In this document: piece after piece, positions 51,573 through 60,197 of the stretch
How the letters are laid out: every line of letters starts with the position of its first letter
Position numbering within the stretch: the first letter of the stretch is position 1
DNA from: Mesorhizobium sp. B2-4-15
GTDB lineage: Bacteria > Pseudomonadota > Alphaproteobacteria > Rhizobiales > Rhizobiaceae
Reading direction: 5' to 3'
NCBI RefSeq assembly: GCF_006658505.1
Contig: NZ_VFUZ01000005.1
Span: forward strand, 1 to 64,000
DNA: 64,000 bases
The notes under the pieces: model-generated
The model's database searches: none
What the model was told of the DNA's origin: nothing
The model's input: only the letters and a program-made list of their open reading frames with translations
Position numbers and translations under genes: made by a program

Positions 51573-53216
51573 ATGAAGCACTTTTTCAACCGCAGGGAAA
51601 CGATCGTCACGGAGGCGCTTGACGGCCTTTTGCGGACCACTGGTTCCGGAGAGCTCGCGCGCCTCGACGGCTATCCCGAGATCAAAGTCGTGCTGCGCGC
51701 CGGCTGGGACAAGACGAAGGTCAGCATCGTCTCCGGCGGCGGTGCGGGACACGAGCCATCGCACGCCGGCTTTGTCGGCAAGGGCATGCTGACAGCGGCG
51801 GTGTCGGGCGAGATCTTTGCCTCGCCAAGCGTCGAAGCGGTGCTGGCCGCCATCCGCGCGGTCACCGGCCCGGCCGGCTGCCTGCTGATCGTGAAGAATT
51901 ACACCGGTGACCGTCTCAATTTCGGCCTGGCCGCCGAGAAGGCGCGCGCCGAAGGTTTTGCCGTCGAGATGGTGATCGTCGCCGACGACATCGCGCTGCC
52001 CGACATCGCCCAGCCGCGCGGCGTCGCCGGCACGCTGTTCGTGCACAAGATTTCGGGCCATCTGTCAGAAGCAGGCCACGACCTGGCCGACATCGCGGCC
52101 GCTGCACGCGCGGCGGCGAAGGACATCGTCTCGCTCGGCCTGTCGCTGTCGTCCTGTTCCATCCCCGGCCAGCCGCATGAAGACCGGTTTGGCGCCGATG
52201 ATGGCGAGCTTGGCCTTGGCATCCATGGCGAGCCTGGTGTCGAACGCATCGCAGTGCAAAGCGCCGACCGGCTGGTGGCGATCATGACGGAGCGCCTGGC
52301 GGCGCGGCTCGACCCGAAGGCCAACCATGCCCTGCTGATCAACAATCTAGGCTCGGTGCCGCCGCTCGAAATGTCGCTTGTTGCGAATGCGGTGCTTGCC
52401 TCGCCGCTCGGCAAGTCGGTCAAGCTGGCGATCGGCCCCGGGCCGCTGATGACGGCGCTCAACATGAACGGCTTCTCGCTGTCGCTGATACGGCTTGACG
52501 CGGCCCGCGAGGCCGCCCTGCTGGCGCCGGTCGGCCCGCACGCCTGGATGCCGGCAAGGCCGGTCGCCGCACCTGCTGTCGTGCTGATGGCGAAAGCAGT
52601 CGGACAGAGTGCCGCGCACAAGCCCAGCCAGGACGCCGTCACCAGGCGCCTGATCGTCACGGTCTGCGAAAAACTGATTTCGCTCGAAGCGACATTGAAC
52701 GGACTGGACGCCAAGGCGGGCGACGGCGACACCGGCTCGACGGTGGCGACCGGCGCGCGCAGCATCCTCGAACGGCTTGATGCTTTGCCGCTGGCCAACC
52801 CCACGGCGACCCTTGGCGCGGTGGGTGACATTTTGAGCGCATCGATGGGTGGTTCCAGCGGGGTGCTGCTGTCGATCTTCTTCACCGCGGCGGCACAGGC
52901 CCTGGACGGCGGCGCGCGCGTTGCCCGGGCGCTGCTTGCCGGGCTCGAGCGGATGACCTTCTACGGCGGCGCCAGACCGGGCGACCGCACCATGGTCGAC
53001 GCGCTGGAGCCGGCGCTCAAGGCGTTTGATGCCGAAGGCCTGGAGCAAGCGGCAATAGCGGCCCGGCGCGGTGCAGAGGCCACGGCTGCGATGGAGGAGG
53101 CAAAGGCGGGGCGGTCCGCCTATGTCGGCGCCAAATTGCAGGGCGTGGTCGACCCCGGAGCCCATGCCGTGGCCGAGGCGTTCGCGGCCGCCGCCACGCT
53201 GCTTGTCACGGCCTGA
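51573..53216 (+). CDS. Fused DhaK-DhaL (ATP-type) dihydroxyacetone/ketose kinase
   Basis: 547-residue kinase with both halves in one chain, the layout of ATP-dependent dihydroxyacetone kinases. The DhaK half (1-330) has SGGGAGHEPSHAGFVGKGML and His218 in GLGIHGEPG, the residue that forms a hemiaminal with the ketose. The DhaL half (about 350-547) has the magnesium-nucleotide site Asp379, Asp384, Asp386 in LDAKAGDGDTGS and the MGGSSGVLLSIFF loop. It may phosphorylate dihydroxyacetone or a related ketose such as erythrulose, as some fused homologues do. A separate, PTS-type DhaK/DhaL/DhaM set follows directly, so a different substrate is plausible. Confidence 0.9.
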   Translation: MKHFFNRRETIVTEALDGLLRTTGSGELARLDGYPEIKVVLRAGWDKTKVSIVSGGGAGHEPSHAGFVGKGMLTAAVSGEIFASPSVEAVLAAIRAVTGPAGCLLIVKNYTGDRLNFGLAAEKARAEGFAVEMVIVADDIALPDIAQPRGVAGTLFVHKISGHLSEAGHDLADIAAAARAAAKDIVSLGLSLSSCSIPGQPHEDRFGADDGELGLGIHGEPGVERIAVQSADRLVAIMTERLAARLDPKANHALLINNLGSVPPLEMSLVANAVLASPLGKSVKLAIGPGPLMTALNMNGFSLSLIRLDAAREAALLAPVGPHAWMPARPVAAPAVVLMAKAVGQSAAHKPSQDAVTRRLIVTVCEKLISLEATLNGLDAKAGDGDTGSTVATGARSILERLDALPLANPTATLGAVGDILSASMGGSSGVLLSIFFTAAAQALDGGARVARALLAGLERMTFYGGARPGDRTMVDALEPALKAFDAEGLEQAAIAARRGAEATAAMEEAKAGRSAYVGAKLQGVVDPGAHAVAEAFAAAATLLVTA

Positions 53217-53288
53217 CGCATGCTCCAGTTGTCGAATGGCTGTTCTTTCGCTACTGCGGTCAGGGCGCAAACCAGGAATTTGGCCGAC

Positions 53289-53891
53289 ATGACGGCATTG
53301 AACCTTGCCAGGCTGGTCGCGGCCGCCGCGGATGCGATTGCCGCTCACGCCGATGAATTGACGGCGCTCGACCAGGCGATCGGCGACGGCGACCACGGGT
53401 TGAACATGAAACGCGGCTTCGAGGCCGTGCGGGCCGAGGCCGATCTGTTCGCGGCAAAACCGCTGCCCGAAGCGCTGAAGGCGATCGGCACCAAGCTGGT
53501 GATGACGGTGGGTGGAGCTTCCGGCCCGCTCTTCGGCACGTTGTTCATGGCGCTCGGCAAGGAGATTTCGGCGGACCCCGACCGCGCCGGCCTGACGGCG
53601 GCCTTCGGCAAGGCTATCGGGGCGGTGGCGGCGCGCGGCAAGTCACAGGTTGGCCAGAAAACCATGCTCGATGTGCTGCAGCCGGTGCATCGGGCCTTGG
53701 CCGAGGGAAAGACGGCGGCTGAAATAGCCGACATCGCCGACATCGCCGCCAAGGCGACCGTGCCCATGAAGGCGTTGCGCGGCCGCGCCTCGTTCCTCGG
53801 CGACCGCTCGATCGGCCATATGGATGCCGGCGCGCGCTCGACCGCGCTGCTGGTGCGTACAGTGGCGGAAACCATCGGGGAGGTTGCCTGA
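53289..53891 (+). CDS. dhaL: PTS-type dihydroxyacetone kinase subunit DhaL
   Basis: ADP-binding subunit (200 residues from MTALNLARLV). In PTS-type systems the ADP stays bound and is rephosphorylated by DhaM. The ligands Asp28, Asp33 and Asp35 are in ALDQAIGDGDHGLNM; the phosphate loop is VGGASGPLFGTLFM and the end has SIGHMDAGARSTALL. The frame is open upstream to 53220, but those residues are not family-like. The stop overlaps the dhaM start by one base. Confidence 0.92.
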   Translation: MTALNLARLVAAAADAIAAHADELTALDQAIGDGDHGLNMKRGFEAVRAEADLFAAKPLPEALKAIGTKLVMTVGGASGPLFGTLFMALGKEISADPDRAGLTAAFGKAIGAVAARGKSQVGQKTMLDVLQPVHRALAEGKTAAEIADIADIAAKATVPMKALRGRASFLGDRSIGHMDAGARSTALLVRTVAETIGEVA

Positions 53892-54280
53892 TGAGCAATG
53901 TCGGGATCGTGATCGTGTCGCATTCGCCGCTGGTCGCGGAGGGCACGGCCGACATGGTGCGCCAGATGGTGGGCGACGAAGTGCCGCTTGCATGGTGCGG
54001 CGGAAACGGCCATGGCGGGCTCGGCACCAATGTCGAGGCGATCATGGGCGCAATCGACCAGGCCTGGTCGGAAGCCGGCGTCGCCATTCTCGTCGATCTC
54101 GGCGGCGCCGAGACCAACTCGGAAATGGCGGTCGAGATGATCGGCGAGCCGCGTGCGCACAAGATCGTCGTCTGCAACGCACCGATCGTCGAGGGCGCGG
54201 TGATGGCGGCGACAGAGGCGTCCGGCGGCGCCTCGCTGAAAGAGGTGGTGGCGACGGCGCACGAATTGTCGCCGTCGTGA
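53891..54280 (+). CDS. dhaM: PTS-type phosphocarrier DhaM (EIIA-Man-like domain only)
   Basis: 129-residue protein equal to just the first domain of Escherichia coli DhaM. The phosphorylated His11 is in VIVSHSPLVAEG, followed by GGNGHGGLGTN and LVDLGGAETNSEM typical of EIIA-Man-type folds in DhaM. E. coli DhaM continues with HPr and Enzyme I-like domains; here those functions are encoded by separate genes immediately downstream. It passes phosphate from HPr to DhaL-ADP. Confidence 0.92.
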   Translation: MSNVGIVIVSHSPLVAEGTADMVRQMVGDEVPLAWCGGNGHGGLGTNVEAIMGAIDQAWSEAGVAILVDLGGAETNSEMAVEMIGEPRAHKIVVCNAPIVEGAVMAATEASGGASLKEVVATAHELSPS

Positions 54281-54301
54281 GTGAACAGGAACGTTGAACC
54301 T

Positions 54302-54604
54302 ATGTCCGCAGCCACCGAAGCGACCGTCCTGATCACCCATGCGGTGGGCCTGCATGCGCGCCCTTCGGTGAAGTTTACCAAGCTGGCCAAGACCTTTGCC
54401 GCCGATGTCGAGATCGCGCTTGCCGCCAATGGGCCGTGGTTCGACGCCAAGAGCATCGTCAAGGTGATGGCGGCCAAGGCGCCGAAGGGCACGTTGCTGC
54501 ACATCAGGGCCAGGGGTGATGGCGCCAATGATGCCGTCGATGCGCTGGTCGATCTGGTGCGGCGCGACTTCGACGAAGGCGCGGACCATGCTCGTACCGC
54601 TTAG
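54302..54604 (+). CDS. HPr phosphocarrier protein, dedicated to the Dha system
   Basis: 100-residue HPr. The active-site His18 is in AVGLHARPSVKFT, and the DAKSIVKVMA segment holds Ser51 at the place of regulatory Ser46. It is encoded between dhaM and an Enzyme I gene and overlaps the latter by 17 bases, so it very likely serves DhaM rather than the nitrogen-PTS. An in-frame ATG at 54281 would add 7 residues. Confidence 0.93.
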   Translation: MSAATEATVLITHAVGLHARPSVKFTKLAKTFAADVEIALAANGPWFDAKSIVKVMAAKAPKGTLLHIRARGDGANDAVDALVDLVRRDFDEGADHARTA

Positions 54605-56174
54605 GCTCCAAGGCATTTCCGCCTCGGCCGGCTATGCCGAGGGGCCGCTGTTCGATCTCGATCGGCCACCGGCCGTCTACGCCAGCAAAGCCACCGCGGC
54701 GGAAGAGAAGGCGTCGCTGGAAGCCGCGATCGGCAAGGCGCTGAAACGGCTTGCCGCCATGGTCGAAGCCGCAGACCGCGACGCCGCCAGCATACTCGAA
54801 TTCCACATCGCCATGCTGGAGGACGACACGCTGAGCGAACCGGCCTTCGCGTCGATCGTTTCCGGACAGACCGCCGACACCGCCTGGCGAGAGGCACTCA
54901 ATGGTGAGATCGCCGGCTACGAAGCCTCCGACCAGGATTATTTTCGCGCTCGCGCCGCGGACCTGCGCGATATCAGGGATCAAGTGCTGCGTGCCCTCAC
55001 CGAGGACGAGGACCGCGCCGCGCCTTCGGGCGCCATCCTGTTCGGCGAGGACATCGCGCCGACGCGTTTTCTTGAAACCGACTGGACGAACGGCGGCGGC
55101 ATCGCGTTGCAGGCGGGCAGCACCGCCAGCCATGTCGCCATGCTGGCGCGATCGCGCGGCGTGCCGATGGTGGTTGGGCTGCGCCAATTGGAGGCCAATC
55201 TGGCCGGCCTCGCTTTGCTCGACGCCGAGCACGGCAGCATCGTGCTGGCGCCCTCGCCGGCGGAGGTCGTCTCCTTCCGGCAATTATCCTCTTCTTTCAC
55301 GACCCGCCAAGGCAAGGCACGGACCTTCCTGGCACGGCCGGCGGTTACCAAGACCGGCACGGCGGTGCGCGTGCAGGTCAACATCGCCGGCCCGTCCGAT
55401 GTCGACGCCATCGACATCGCGACCTGCGACGGGGTCGGCCTGATGCGGACCGAATTCCTGTTCGGCAAGACCCTGCCGGATGAGGAGACGCAATACCACG
55501 CCTACCGCAAGGTGCTGGAATGGGCCGGCGACAAGCCAGTGACGATCCGCACCGTCGATGCCGGCGGCGACAAGCCGGTGCCAGGCTTCACCGTCGAGGA
55601 AGGCAACCCGTTCCTTGGCCTGCGTGGGATCAGGCTGTCGCTGGCGCGGCTCGACATATTCCGCGTTCAGATCAGGGCATTGCTGCGCGCCGCACCACAC
55701 GGCAATCTGAAAGTGATGTTTCCGATGATCGCCATGGCTGAGGAATATGAGTGCGCGGCCGCCTTGTTCGCCGAAGAACAGGCGGCGCTTGCCGCGCGCG
55801 GCGTCACGCGGCAGATGCCGCCGCTCGGCATCATGGTCGAGGTGCCGTCGGTGGCCATCGCGCCGGAGGCGTTCGCCAACGTCGCCTTCTTCTCCATCGG
55901 CTCCAACGACCTGACGCAATATGTGATGGCGGCGGCGCGCGACAATGCAGCAGTCGCGCATCTCAATTCCGTCCGCCATCCTGCCGTCCTGCGGCTGATC
56001 GGCTCGGTTGTGGCCTTCGGGCGGGACAATGGCATTCCCGTCAGCCTGTGCGGCGATGCCGGTGGCGATCCTGCGTCGATCCCATCGCTGCTGGAAGCCG
56101 GCCTGCGCGACCTTTCCGTCGCGCCGGCGCAACTCGCCATGGCCAAGGCGGCCATATCGGATATTTCGGTCTAG
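54588..56174 (+). CDS. ptsI: PEP-protein phosphotransferase (Enzyme I), dedicated to the Dha system
   Basis: Complete Enzyme I (528 residues) that takes phosphate from phosphoenolpyruvate and gives it to HPr. The phosphohistidine His182 is in GSTASHVAMLARSRGVPMVVG. The PEP-binding barrel has TCDGVGLMRTEFLFG, FSIGSNDLTQYVMAAARDN and the catalytic Cys in SLCGDAGGD (most relatives read CGEMAGD). A GAF-type extension seen in PtsP of the nitrogen-PTS is absent, so this is the sugar-type enzyme. With HPr, DhaM, DhaL and DhaK it makes the relay complete within one operon. Confidence 0.94.
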   Translation: MLVPLRLQGISASAGYAEGPLFDLDRPPAVYASKATAAEEKASLEAAIGKALKRLAAMVEAADRDAASILEFHIAMLEDDTLSEPAFASIVSGQTADTAWREALNGEIAGYEASDQDYFRARAADLRDIRDQVLRALTEDEDRAAPSGAILFGEDIAPTRFLETDWTNGGGIALQAGSTASHVAMLARSRGVPMVVGLRQLEANLAGLALLDAEHGSIVLAPSPAEVVSFRQLSSSFTTRQGKARTFLARPAVTKTGTAVRVQVNIAGPSDVDAIDIATCDGVGLMRTEFLFGKTLPDEETQYHAYRKVLEWAGDKPVTIRTVDAGGDKPVPGFTVEEGNPFLGLRGIRLSLARLDIFRVQIRALLRAAPHGNLKVMFPMIAMAEEYECAAALFAEEQAALAARGVTRQMPPLGIMVEVPSVAIAPEAFANVAFFSIGSNDLTQYVMAAARDNAAVAHLNSVRHPAVLRLIGSVVAFGRDNGIPVSLCGDAGGDPASIPSLLEAGLRDLSVAPAQLAMAKAAISDISV

Positions 56175-56185
56175 GCACGGCTGGC

Positions 56186-56611
56186 ATGGTCGACAACACA
56201 CCCGAACCCGGTTCCGAAGAGGCGATCCGCGCCTACAAGACAATCCTGTCGCAGGTCATCGACCAGCGCCCGTCCGGCATGCGCCAGCGCCTTGCCGACG
56301 CGCTTGGCAAGCACCGCAGCTTCGTCACGCAGATTTCGAGCCCCGCCTATTCGATCCCCATCCCCTCAAAGCATCTGCCTTCAATCTTTTCCGTCTGCCA
56401 TTTCAGCCCGGCCGAGCGGGATCAGTTCCTTGCCGCCTACCATCAGGCACATCCGGGAAAAATGTCGATCGCGGCGGGCATGCGCAAGACACGGCATGTT
56501 TCTCTGGTCGTGCCCGATTTCGGCGACGACAAGCAGAACGCAGCGCTCGACCGGGCGATCAACGAATTCATTCAGAAGATCACCAGCATCGCCGGCAAAG
56601 GTAGCAGCTGA
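56186..56611 (+). CDS. Small HTH-like protein in the Dha operon
   Basis: 141 residues, no named family recognised. Residues about 30-55 (GMRQRLADALGKHRSFVTQI) look like the first part of a helix-turn-helix of the Xre type. The middle holds YSIPIPSKHLPSIFSVCHFS and the next stretch ERDQFLAAYHQAHP is helical. It starts 11 bases after ptsI and ends 32 bases before dhaK, so it is part of the operon. It could be a local regulator of Dha synthesis or a structural partner; nothing decides. Confidence 0.6.
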   Translation: MVDNTPEPGSEEAIRAYKTILSQVIDQRPSGMRQRLADALGKHRSFVTQISSPAYSIPIPSKHLPSIFSVCHFSPAERDQFLAAYHQAHPGKMSIAAGMRKTRHVSLVVPDFGDDKQNAALDRAINEFIQKITSIAGKGSS

Positions 56612-56643
56612 CCATTTCTTGCCGGGCTGTTTGGGAGGACGCC

Positions 56644-57630
56644 ATGAAGAAATTTATGAACGCGGTGGACACGGTGCTGACCGAGAGCCTCGACGGTTTC
56701 GTGGCCGCCCATGCCGATATACTGGTGCTTGGCGAGGAGCATAAATTCATCCGCCGCAGGAGCTTGCGGCCAGGCAAGGTGGCGCTGATCTCCGGAGGTG
56801 GCTCGGGCCACGAGCCGCTGCATGGCGGCTTTGTCGGCCAGGGCATGCTGGATGCCGCCTGCCCCGGCCAGGTTTTCACCTCGCCGACGCCGGACCAGAT
56901 GCTGGCGGCGGCGCAGGCTGTCGACACCGGCGCCGGCTGCCTGTTCATCGTCAAGAATTATGAGGGCGACGTGATGAACTTCGACATGGCGGCCGAAATG
57001 TCGGAAGGCATCCTGCAGGTGGTGACCAATGACGACGTCGCCGTCGAGAATTCTTCCTACACGACCGGCCGGCGCGGCGTCGCCGGCACGCTGGTGGTGG
57101 AAAAGATCGTCGGCGCGGCCGCCGAGCATGGCCTGGCCCTCCCGATGCTGAAGACGCTGGGCGAGCGCGTCAATGCCGCGACCCGCTCAATGGGCGTGGC
57201 GCTGACCAGTGGCACGGTGCCGGCCGCAGGCAAGCCGACCTTCGACATCGGCGACGGCGAGATGGAGTTCGGCGTCGGCATCCATGGCGAACCCGGCCGC
57301 CGCCGCGACAGGTTGAAAAGCGCCGACGCGATCGCCGAGGAAATCTGCACCGCTATCCTGGGCGATCTCGGCGACAGGGCGACAGGCCGGGCGCTGCTGT
57401 TCGTCAACGGCTTCGGCGGCACGCCGCTGATGGAACTCTATCTGATGTACAACAGCGCACGCCGGATCTTCGAGAGCCACGGCATAACGATCACCCGCTC
57501 GCTCGTCGGCGCCTATGTCACCTCGCTCGACATGGCCGGCTGCTCGATCACGCTCACCATGCTCGACGACGAGATGACAGGCTGGTGGGACGCCCCCGTC
57601 CACACGGCGGCGCTGCGCTGGGGCATGTAA
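56644..57630 (+). CDS. dhaK: PTS-type dihydroxyacetone kinase subunit DhaK
   Basis: Substrate-binding subunit (328 residues). His214 in GVGIHGEPGRRRD is the residue that binds the carbonyl of dihydroxyacetone covalently. Other family segments are ISGGGSGHEPLHGGFVGQGM and LFIVKNYEGDVMNFDMA. Phosphate comes from the ADP/ATP held by DhaL. This DhaK has no DhaL fused, and it is the partner missing between the DhaL/DhaM genes upstream. It is the last gene of the operon. Confidence 0.94.
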   Translation: MKKFMNAVDTVLTESLDGFVAAHADILVLGEEHKFIRRRSLRPGKVALISGGGSGHEPLHGGFVGQGMLDAACPGQVFTSPTPDQMLAAAQAVDTGAGCLFIVKNYEGDVMNFDMAAEMSEGILQVVTNDDVAVENSSYTTGRRGVAGTLVVEKIVGAAAEHGLALPMLKTLGERVNAATRSMGVALTSGTVPAAGKPTFDIGDGEMEFGVGIHGEPGRRRDRLKSADAIAEEICTAILGDLGDRATGRALLFVNGFGGTPLMELYLMYNSARRIFESHGITITRSLVGAYVTSLDMAGCSITLTMLDDEMTGWWDAPVHTAALRWGM

Positions 57631-57700
57631 GACTGGCTTCAGACATGCGTTTCTGCGACCATCGTGCACAACCCTATTGTCTGCAACATTGTCCGGCTTG

Positions 57701-58837
57701 ATGCTGCCACCCCTGACACCCGCCGACGAAAAACTGTTGCTGCGCTTCGCCGATCCGGAGTCCGCGGCGGTCGACGACAATTTGTCGGCAAAGGCTCTGT
57801 CGGCACTGCTCGACAATGCCGAATTCCACGGCATTCTGCCGATCATGCTGCGCAAGCTCCGTGAGCGTGGCGACGTCCGTTTGCCTGATGATCCTGCCTT
57901 GCAGCTGAAGCTGTCGGGACTGCGTGATCAGGCGACGATTGCCACCGGCCAGTCGATGCTGCTGCAGTATCATGGCGACCGCATCATGAAGGGAATGGCG
58001 GCGGAAGGCATTCCGGCGCGGATCGTCAAGGGCCCTGTCTTCGCGCGAAAGCTTTACCGCAACGTATCCGACAGGCCGTTCACCGACATCGACATTCTCG
58101 TCGAGCCCGCCAACCTCGCGCGGGCCAACCGGGTGATCGCGGCATGCGGCTTCGAGCTTGGCAGCGACGAAGCCGAATCCTACCGGTTGCAGGAATTCAA
58201 ATGGCTGGAAAAGGAGAATTCCAGCCTGCTGGTCGAACTGCATGGCGACCTTGTGCACGACACCGGCATGCGGCGGCGCCTGTCACTGGGGTTCCGCGAA
58301 TTGGGTATCATCGACGGCGAGACTGCGGACACGCCGGCCGCGCTTTTGACGATCGCCATCGTGCACGCCGCCGGCGGCCACAAATTCCACCGGCTGCAGC
58401 TTTGCGTCGACGTTCTGCAAGGCGTGCGTGCGCTGCAATCATCCCAATCGGAAACCCGCCTGCTCGACGCCGCGCGCATGACCGGCATCGAACTCGAACT
58501 GGCGATCGTGCTCAATGTGACCGGCGAACTGTTCGGGGAGCACCGCGCGCTCGAGCTTGCCGGGCGGATCAAGCCCGACCTCTCGATAAGGCTGGCCAAG
58601 CGGCTGATCACGACCAATACGCTGCTCAGGGTCAATTCCCGGGAAAAGATCGGCTCGCGCCTGCGCCGCGATGCTTTCCGCTGGATCCAGCGGCTGGCGA
58701 AGGCCAGAGCAATTCCGGGGGAAAGTGTGAAGCGGTTTTCCGTCTGGAAATTGCCGCGGGGATTCAGTTCGACGCAGCCAGCGTATCCAGGATCAGCGCC
58801 GCCGCGTCGGCCGGGCGCGTGCCGACTTCCAGGGTAA
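57701..58837 (+). CDS. NTP_transf_5-like nucleotidyltransferase
   Basis: 378-residue protein of the family often found in lasso-peptide and polysaccharide clusters. The signature is ARIVKGPVFARKLYRNVSDR, then PFTDIDILVEP, with the Asp-x-Asp metal site. The ATG used has no strong ribosome site; TTG at 57677 would add 8 residues. The natural end seems replaced: from about residue 337 the frame runs through a palindromic repeat (58709-58754) and then antisense through the end of the convergent HPr-kinase-like gene, for a 74-base overlap. Confidence 0.8.
   Translation: MLPPLTPADEKLLLRFADPESAAVDDNLSAKALSALLDNAEFHGILPIMLRKLRERGDVRLPDDPALQLKLSGLRDQATIATGQSMLLQYHGDRIMKGMAAEGIPARIVKGPVFARKLYRNVSDRPFTDIDILVEPANLARANRVIAACGFELGSDEAESYRLQEFKWLEKENSSLLVELHGDLVHDTGMRRRLSLGFRELGIIDGETADTPAALLTIAIVHAAGGHKFHRLQLCVDVLQGVRALQSSQSETRLLDAARMTGIELELAIVLNVTGELFGEHRALELAGRIKPDLSIRLAKRLITTNTLLRVNSREKIGSRLRRDAFRWIQRLAKARAIPGESVKRFSVWKLPRGFSSTQPAYPGSAPPRRPGACRLPG
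58709..58754. repeat. GCAATTCC...GGAAATTGC palindromic repeat, copy 1
   Basis: 46-base palindromic element: gcaattcc at the left, ggaaattgc at the right, with gggggaaagtgtgaagcgg between. A related copy lies in inverse orientation at 63197-63238. It forms part of the coding frame of the nucleotidyltransferase, giving residues AIPGESVKRFSVWKLPRG. Confidence 0.8.
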
Positions 58838-59750
58838 AGGTCGGCACCGAGGAGACCAGCTTGCCGATCGTCGCCAGCCGGCGCTTCTGCAGCGGCAACA
58901 GGCCGGTCATGCCGGTGCGGACATTGTCCATCGCCAGCGCCACCATTGCGTCGGTCCGGGCCATGGGTAAGAGCCGGGTCTCATTGTCGACGGACCGGGC
59001 TAGATGCAGAAGGGCCGCCACCAGCCTGGCGGCCGGGCTTTCGATTCGTGCTATCTCGGCCAGCCGCTCCAGCGAGACCGCCTGTTCCCCGTTGCGGTCC
59101 CATGACGGACCAAGGCATGGCGACACGAGCGGGATCATCGCGGCGGTCTTCTGGTGGATCTTGACGTGGCGCGGCAAACCCCAGGCCACAGGCCTGGCCG
59201 AAGCGACGTTCAGGATCATGGCGTCGTCGGAGCAAAGGCCGAAGCCTTGCGTTGCCAGCGCCAGCGACGTGGTGGTCTTGCCTGTGCCGCTTGGCGCGTG
59301 GATCAGCACGACAGCGTCACGATCGGGTAGCGTCAGGCCGGCGGTGTGCAGCATATGCTGGCCGCCGGCATCGAGCGCGGCGTCCAGCACCAGCATCGAC
59401 GGCGTCCAGGCCGCTTTCGTACCGGGGCGGACCCGGAGTTTCGCCCAGCCCTCCTTGTCATTCATCGCCACCGTCTGGCGCCCTGGAAAGACGAGATGGA
59501 CCGTGCCGCCTTCCGCGATCATCCGGCAGTAGCCGTCTTCCGGTATCTCTCCTTCGAAGACGAGCGACCCGTTGGGTTCTTCCTCCAGAACATCCGTCTC
59601 GGTGATATCAAGGTGAAAGCCCGGCTCGACGGCAGCTCCCATGCGCATGATGCCTAGCATCCTGTCGAAATCCTGCCACAGCTCGGGACGGTCGGCCGAT
59701 ATGCCGAGAACCTGGCCGTTGAGGCCATAGCATGTTGAAAGTCGGGTCAA
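58764..59750 (-). CDS. HPr-kinase-like P-loop protein
   Basis: 328-residue protein with a single P-loop kinase domain in its middle: Walker A HAPSGTGKTTTSLALA (about 151-166) followed by GFGLCSDDAMILN, the layout of HprK-related proteins. The first 140 residues are not similar to the HprK N-terminal domain. Such proteins are found in lasso-peptide gene clusters, where some phosphorylate the peptide. Its start overlaps the stop of the B2-like gene by four bases (ATGA), so they are coupled. No precursor is visible, so the substrate is unknown. Confidence 0.77.
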   Translation of the reverse strand: MTRLSTCYGLNGQVLGISADRPELWQDFDRMLGIMRMGAAVEPGFHLDITETDVLEEEPNGSLVFEGEIPEDGYCRMIAEGGTVHLVFPGRQTVAMNDKEGWAKLRVRPGTKAAWTPSMLVLDAALDAGGQHMLHTAGLTLPDRDAVVLIHAPSGTGKTTTSLALATQGFGLCSDDAMILNVASARPVAWGLPRHVKIHQKTAAMIPLVSPCLGPSWDRNGEQAVSLERLAEIARIESPAARLVAALLHLARSVDNETRLLPMARTDAMVALAMDNVRTGMTGLLPLQKRRLATIGKLVSSVPTFTLEVGTRPADAAALILDTLAASN

Positions 59751-60181
59751 GCGCGACCCACCTCTGTGGCATCGGCATGGTGGCGATAGATCTCGACCAT
59801 ACCGGGAAGACTGTCACTGACCACCGGCTTGCCATCGAGGCAGACCCAGCAATGGGCCGACAAATGCTGCGCCTGCAGCGATTTCGGATCGACGCCGAAA
59901 CGCAGCTCCGGATCGAAGCCGGCGAAGCGCAGGAAACGATGGCCGAGCAGACCCTCGCGCAGACATCTGCGGTCGCGCATCAGCCAGGGATGGCGCACGG
60001 TGCGGTTGACGCGGGCGACGATGTAGACGGCTGGCAGGCCGCGATAGGGTGTCGGCGAGGCGAGCGGCGCCCATTTCAGCACCTCCTCGAAATCGCGGTT
60101 GGCTATGAGGACCGGCATCAGCCGCGCGCTTGCCCAGAGATGGCAGCGAAACAAAGTACGCAGGAGCGGACCGTCGGCCAT
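59747..60181 (-). CDS. Lasso-peptide B2-like (transglutaminase-fold) protease
   Basis: 144-residue protein with the transglutaminase-like fold used by the B2 leader peptidase in lasso-peptide synthesis. Cys73 (RDRRCLREGLLG), His110 (LSAHCWVCLDG) and Asp116 are in the expected order for the catalytic triad. It starts 16 bases after the PqqD-like gene and is coupled to the HPr-kinase-like gene. The frame is open to 60337 but the upstream part overlaps the PqqD gene and is not family-like. Confidence 0.8.
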   Translation of the reverse strand: MADGPLLRTLFRCHLWASARLMPVLIANRDFEEVLKWAPLASPTPYRGLPAVYIVARVNRTVRHPWLMRDRRCLREGLLGHRFLRFAGFDPELRFGVDPKSLQAQHLSAHCWVCLDGKPVVSDSLPGMVEIYRHHADATEVGRA

Positions 60182-60197
60182 CAGGCGCGTCCCTTCA

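Noticed and set aside
50367-52061. 564-codon open frame on the minus strand
   Set aside because: Shadow of the second ATPase and the fused kinase; both real genes have full motifs.
52665-52690. gcgaaaaactgatttcgctc as another palindromic repeat copy
   Set aside because: Only a short chance match inside the conserved kinase coding sequence, with no matching outer arms.
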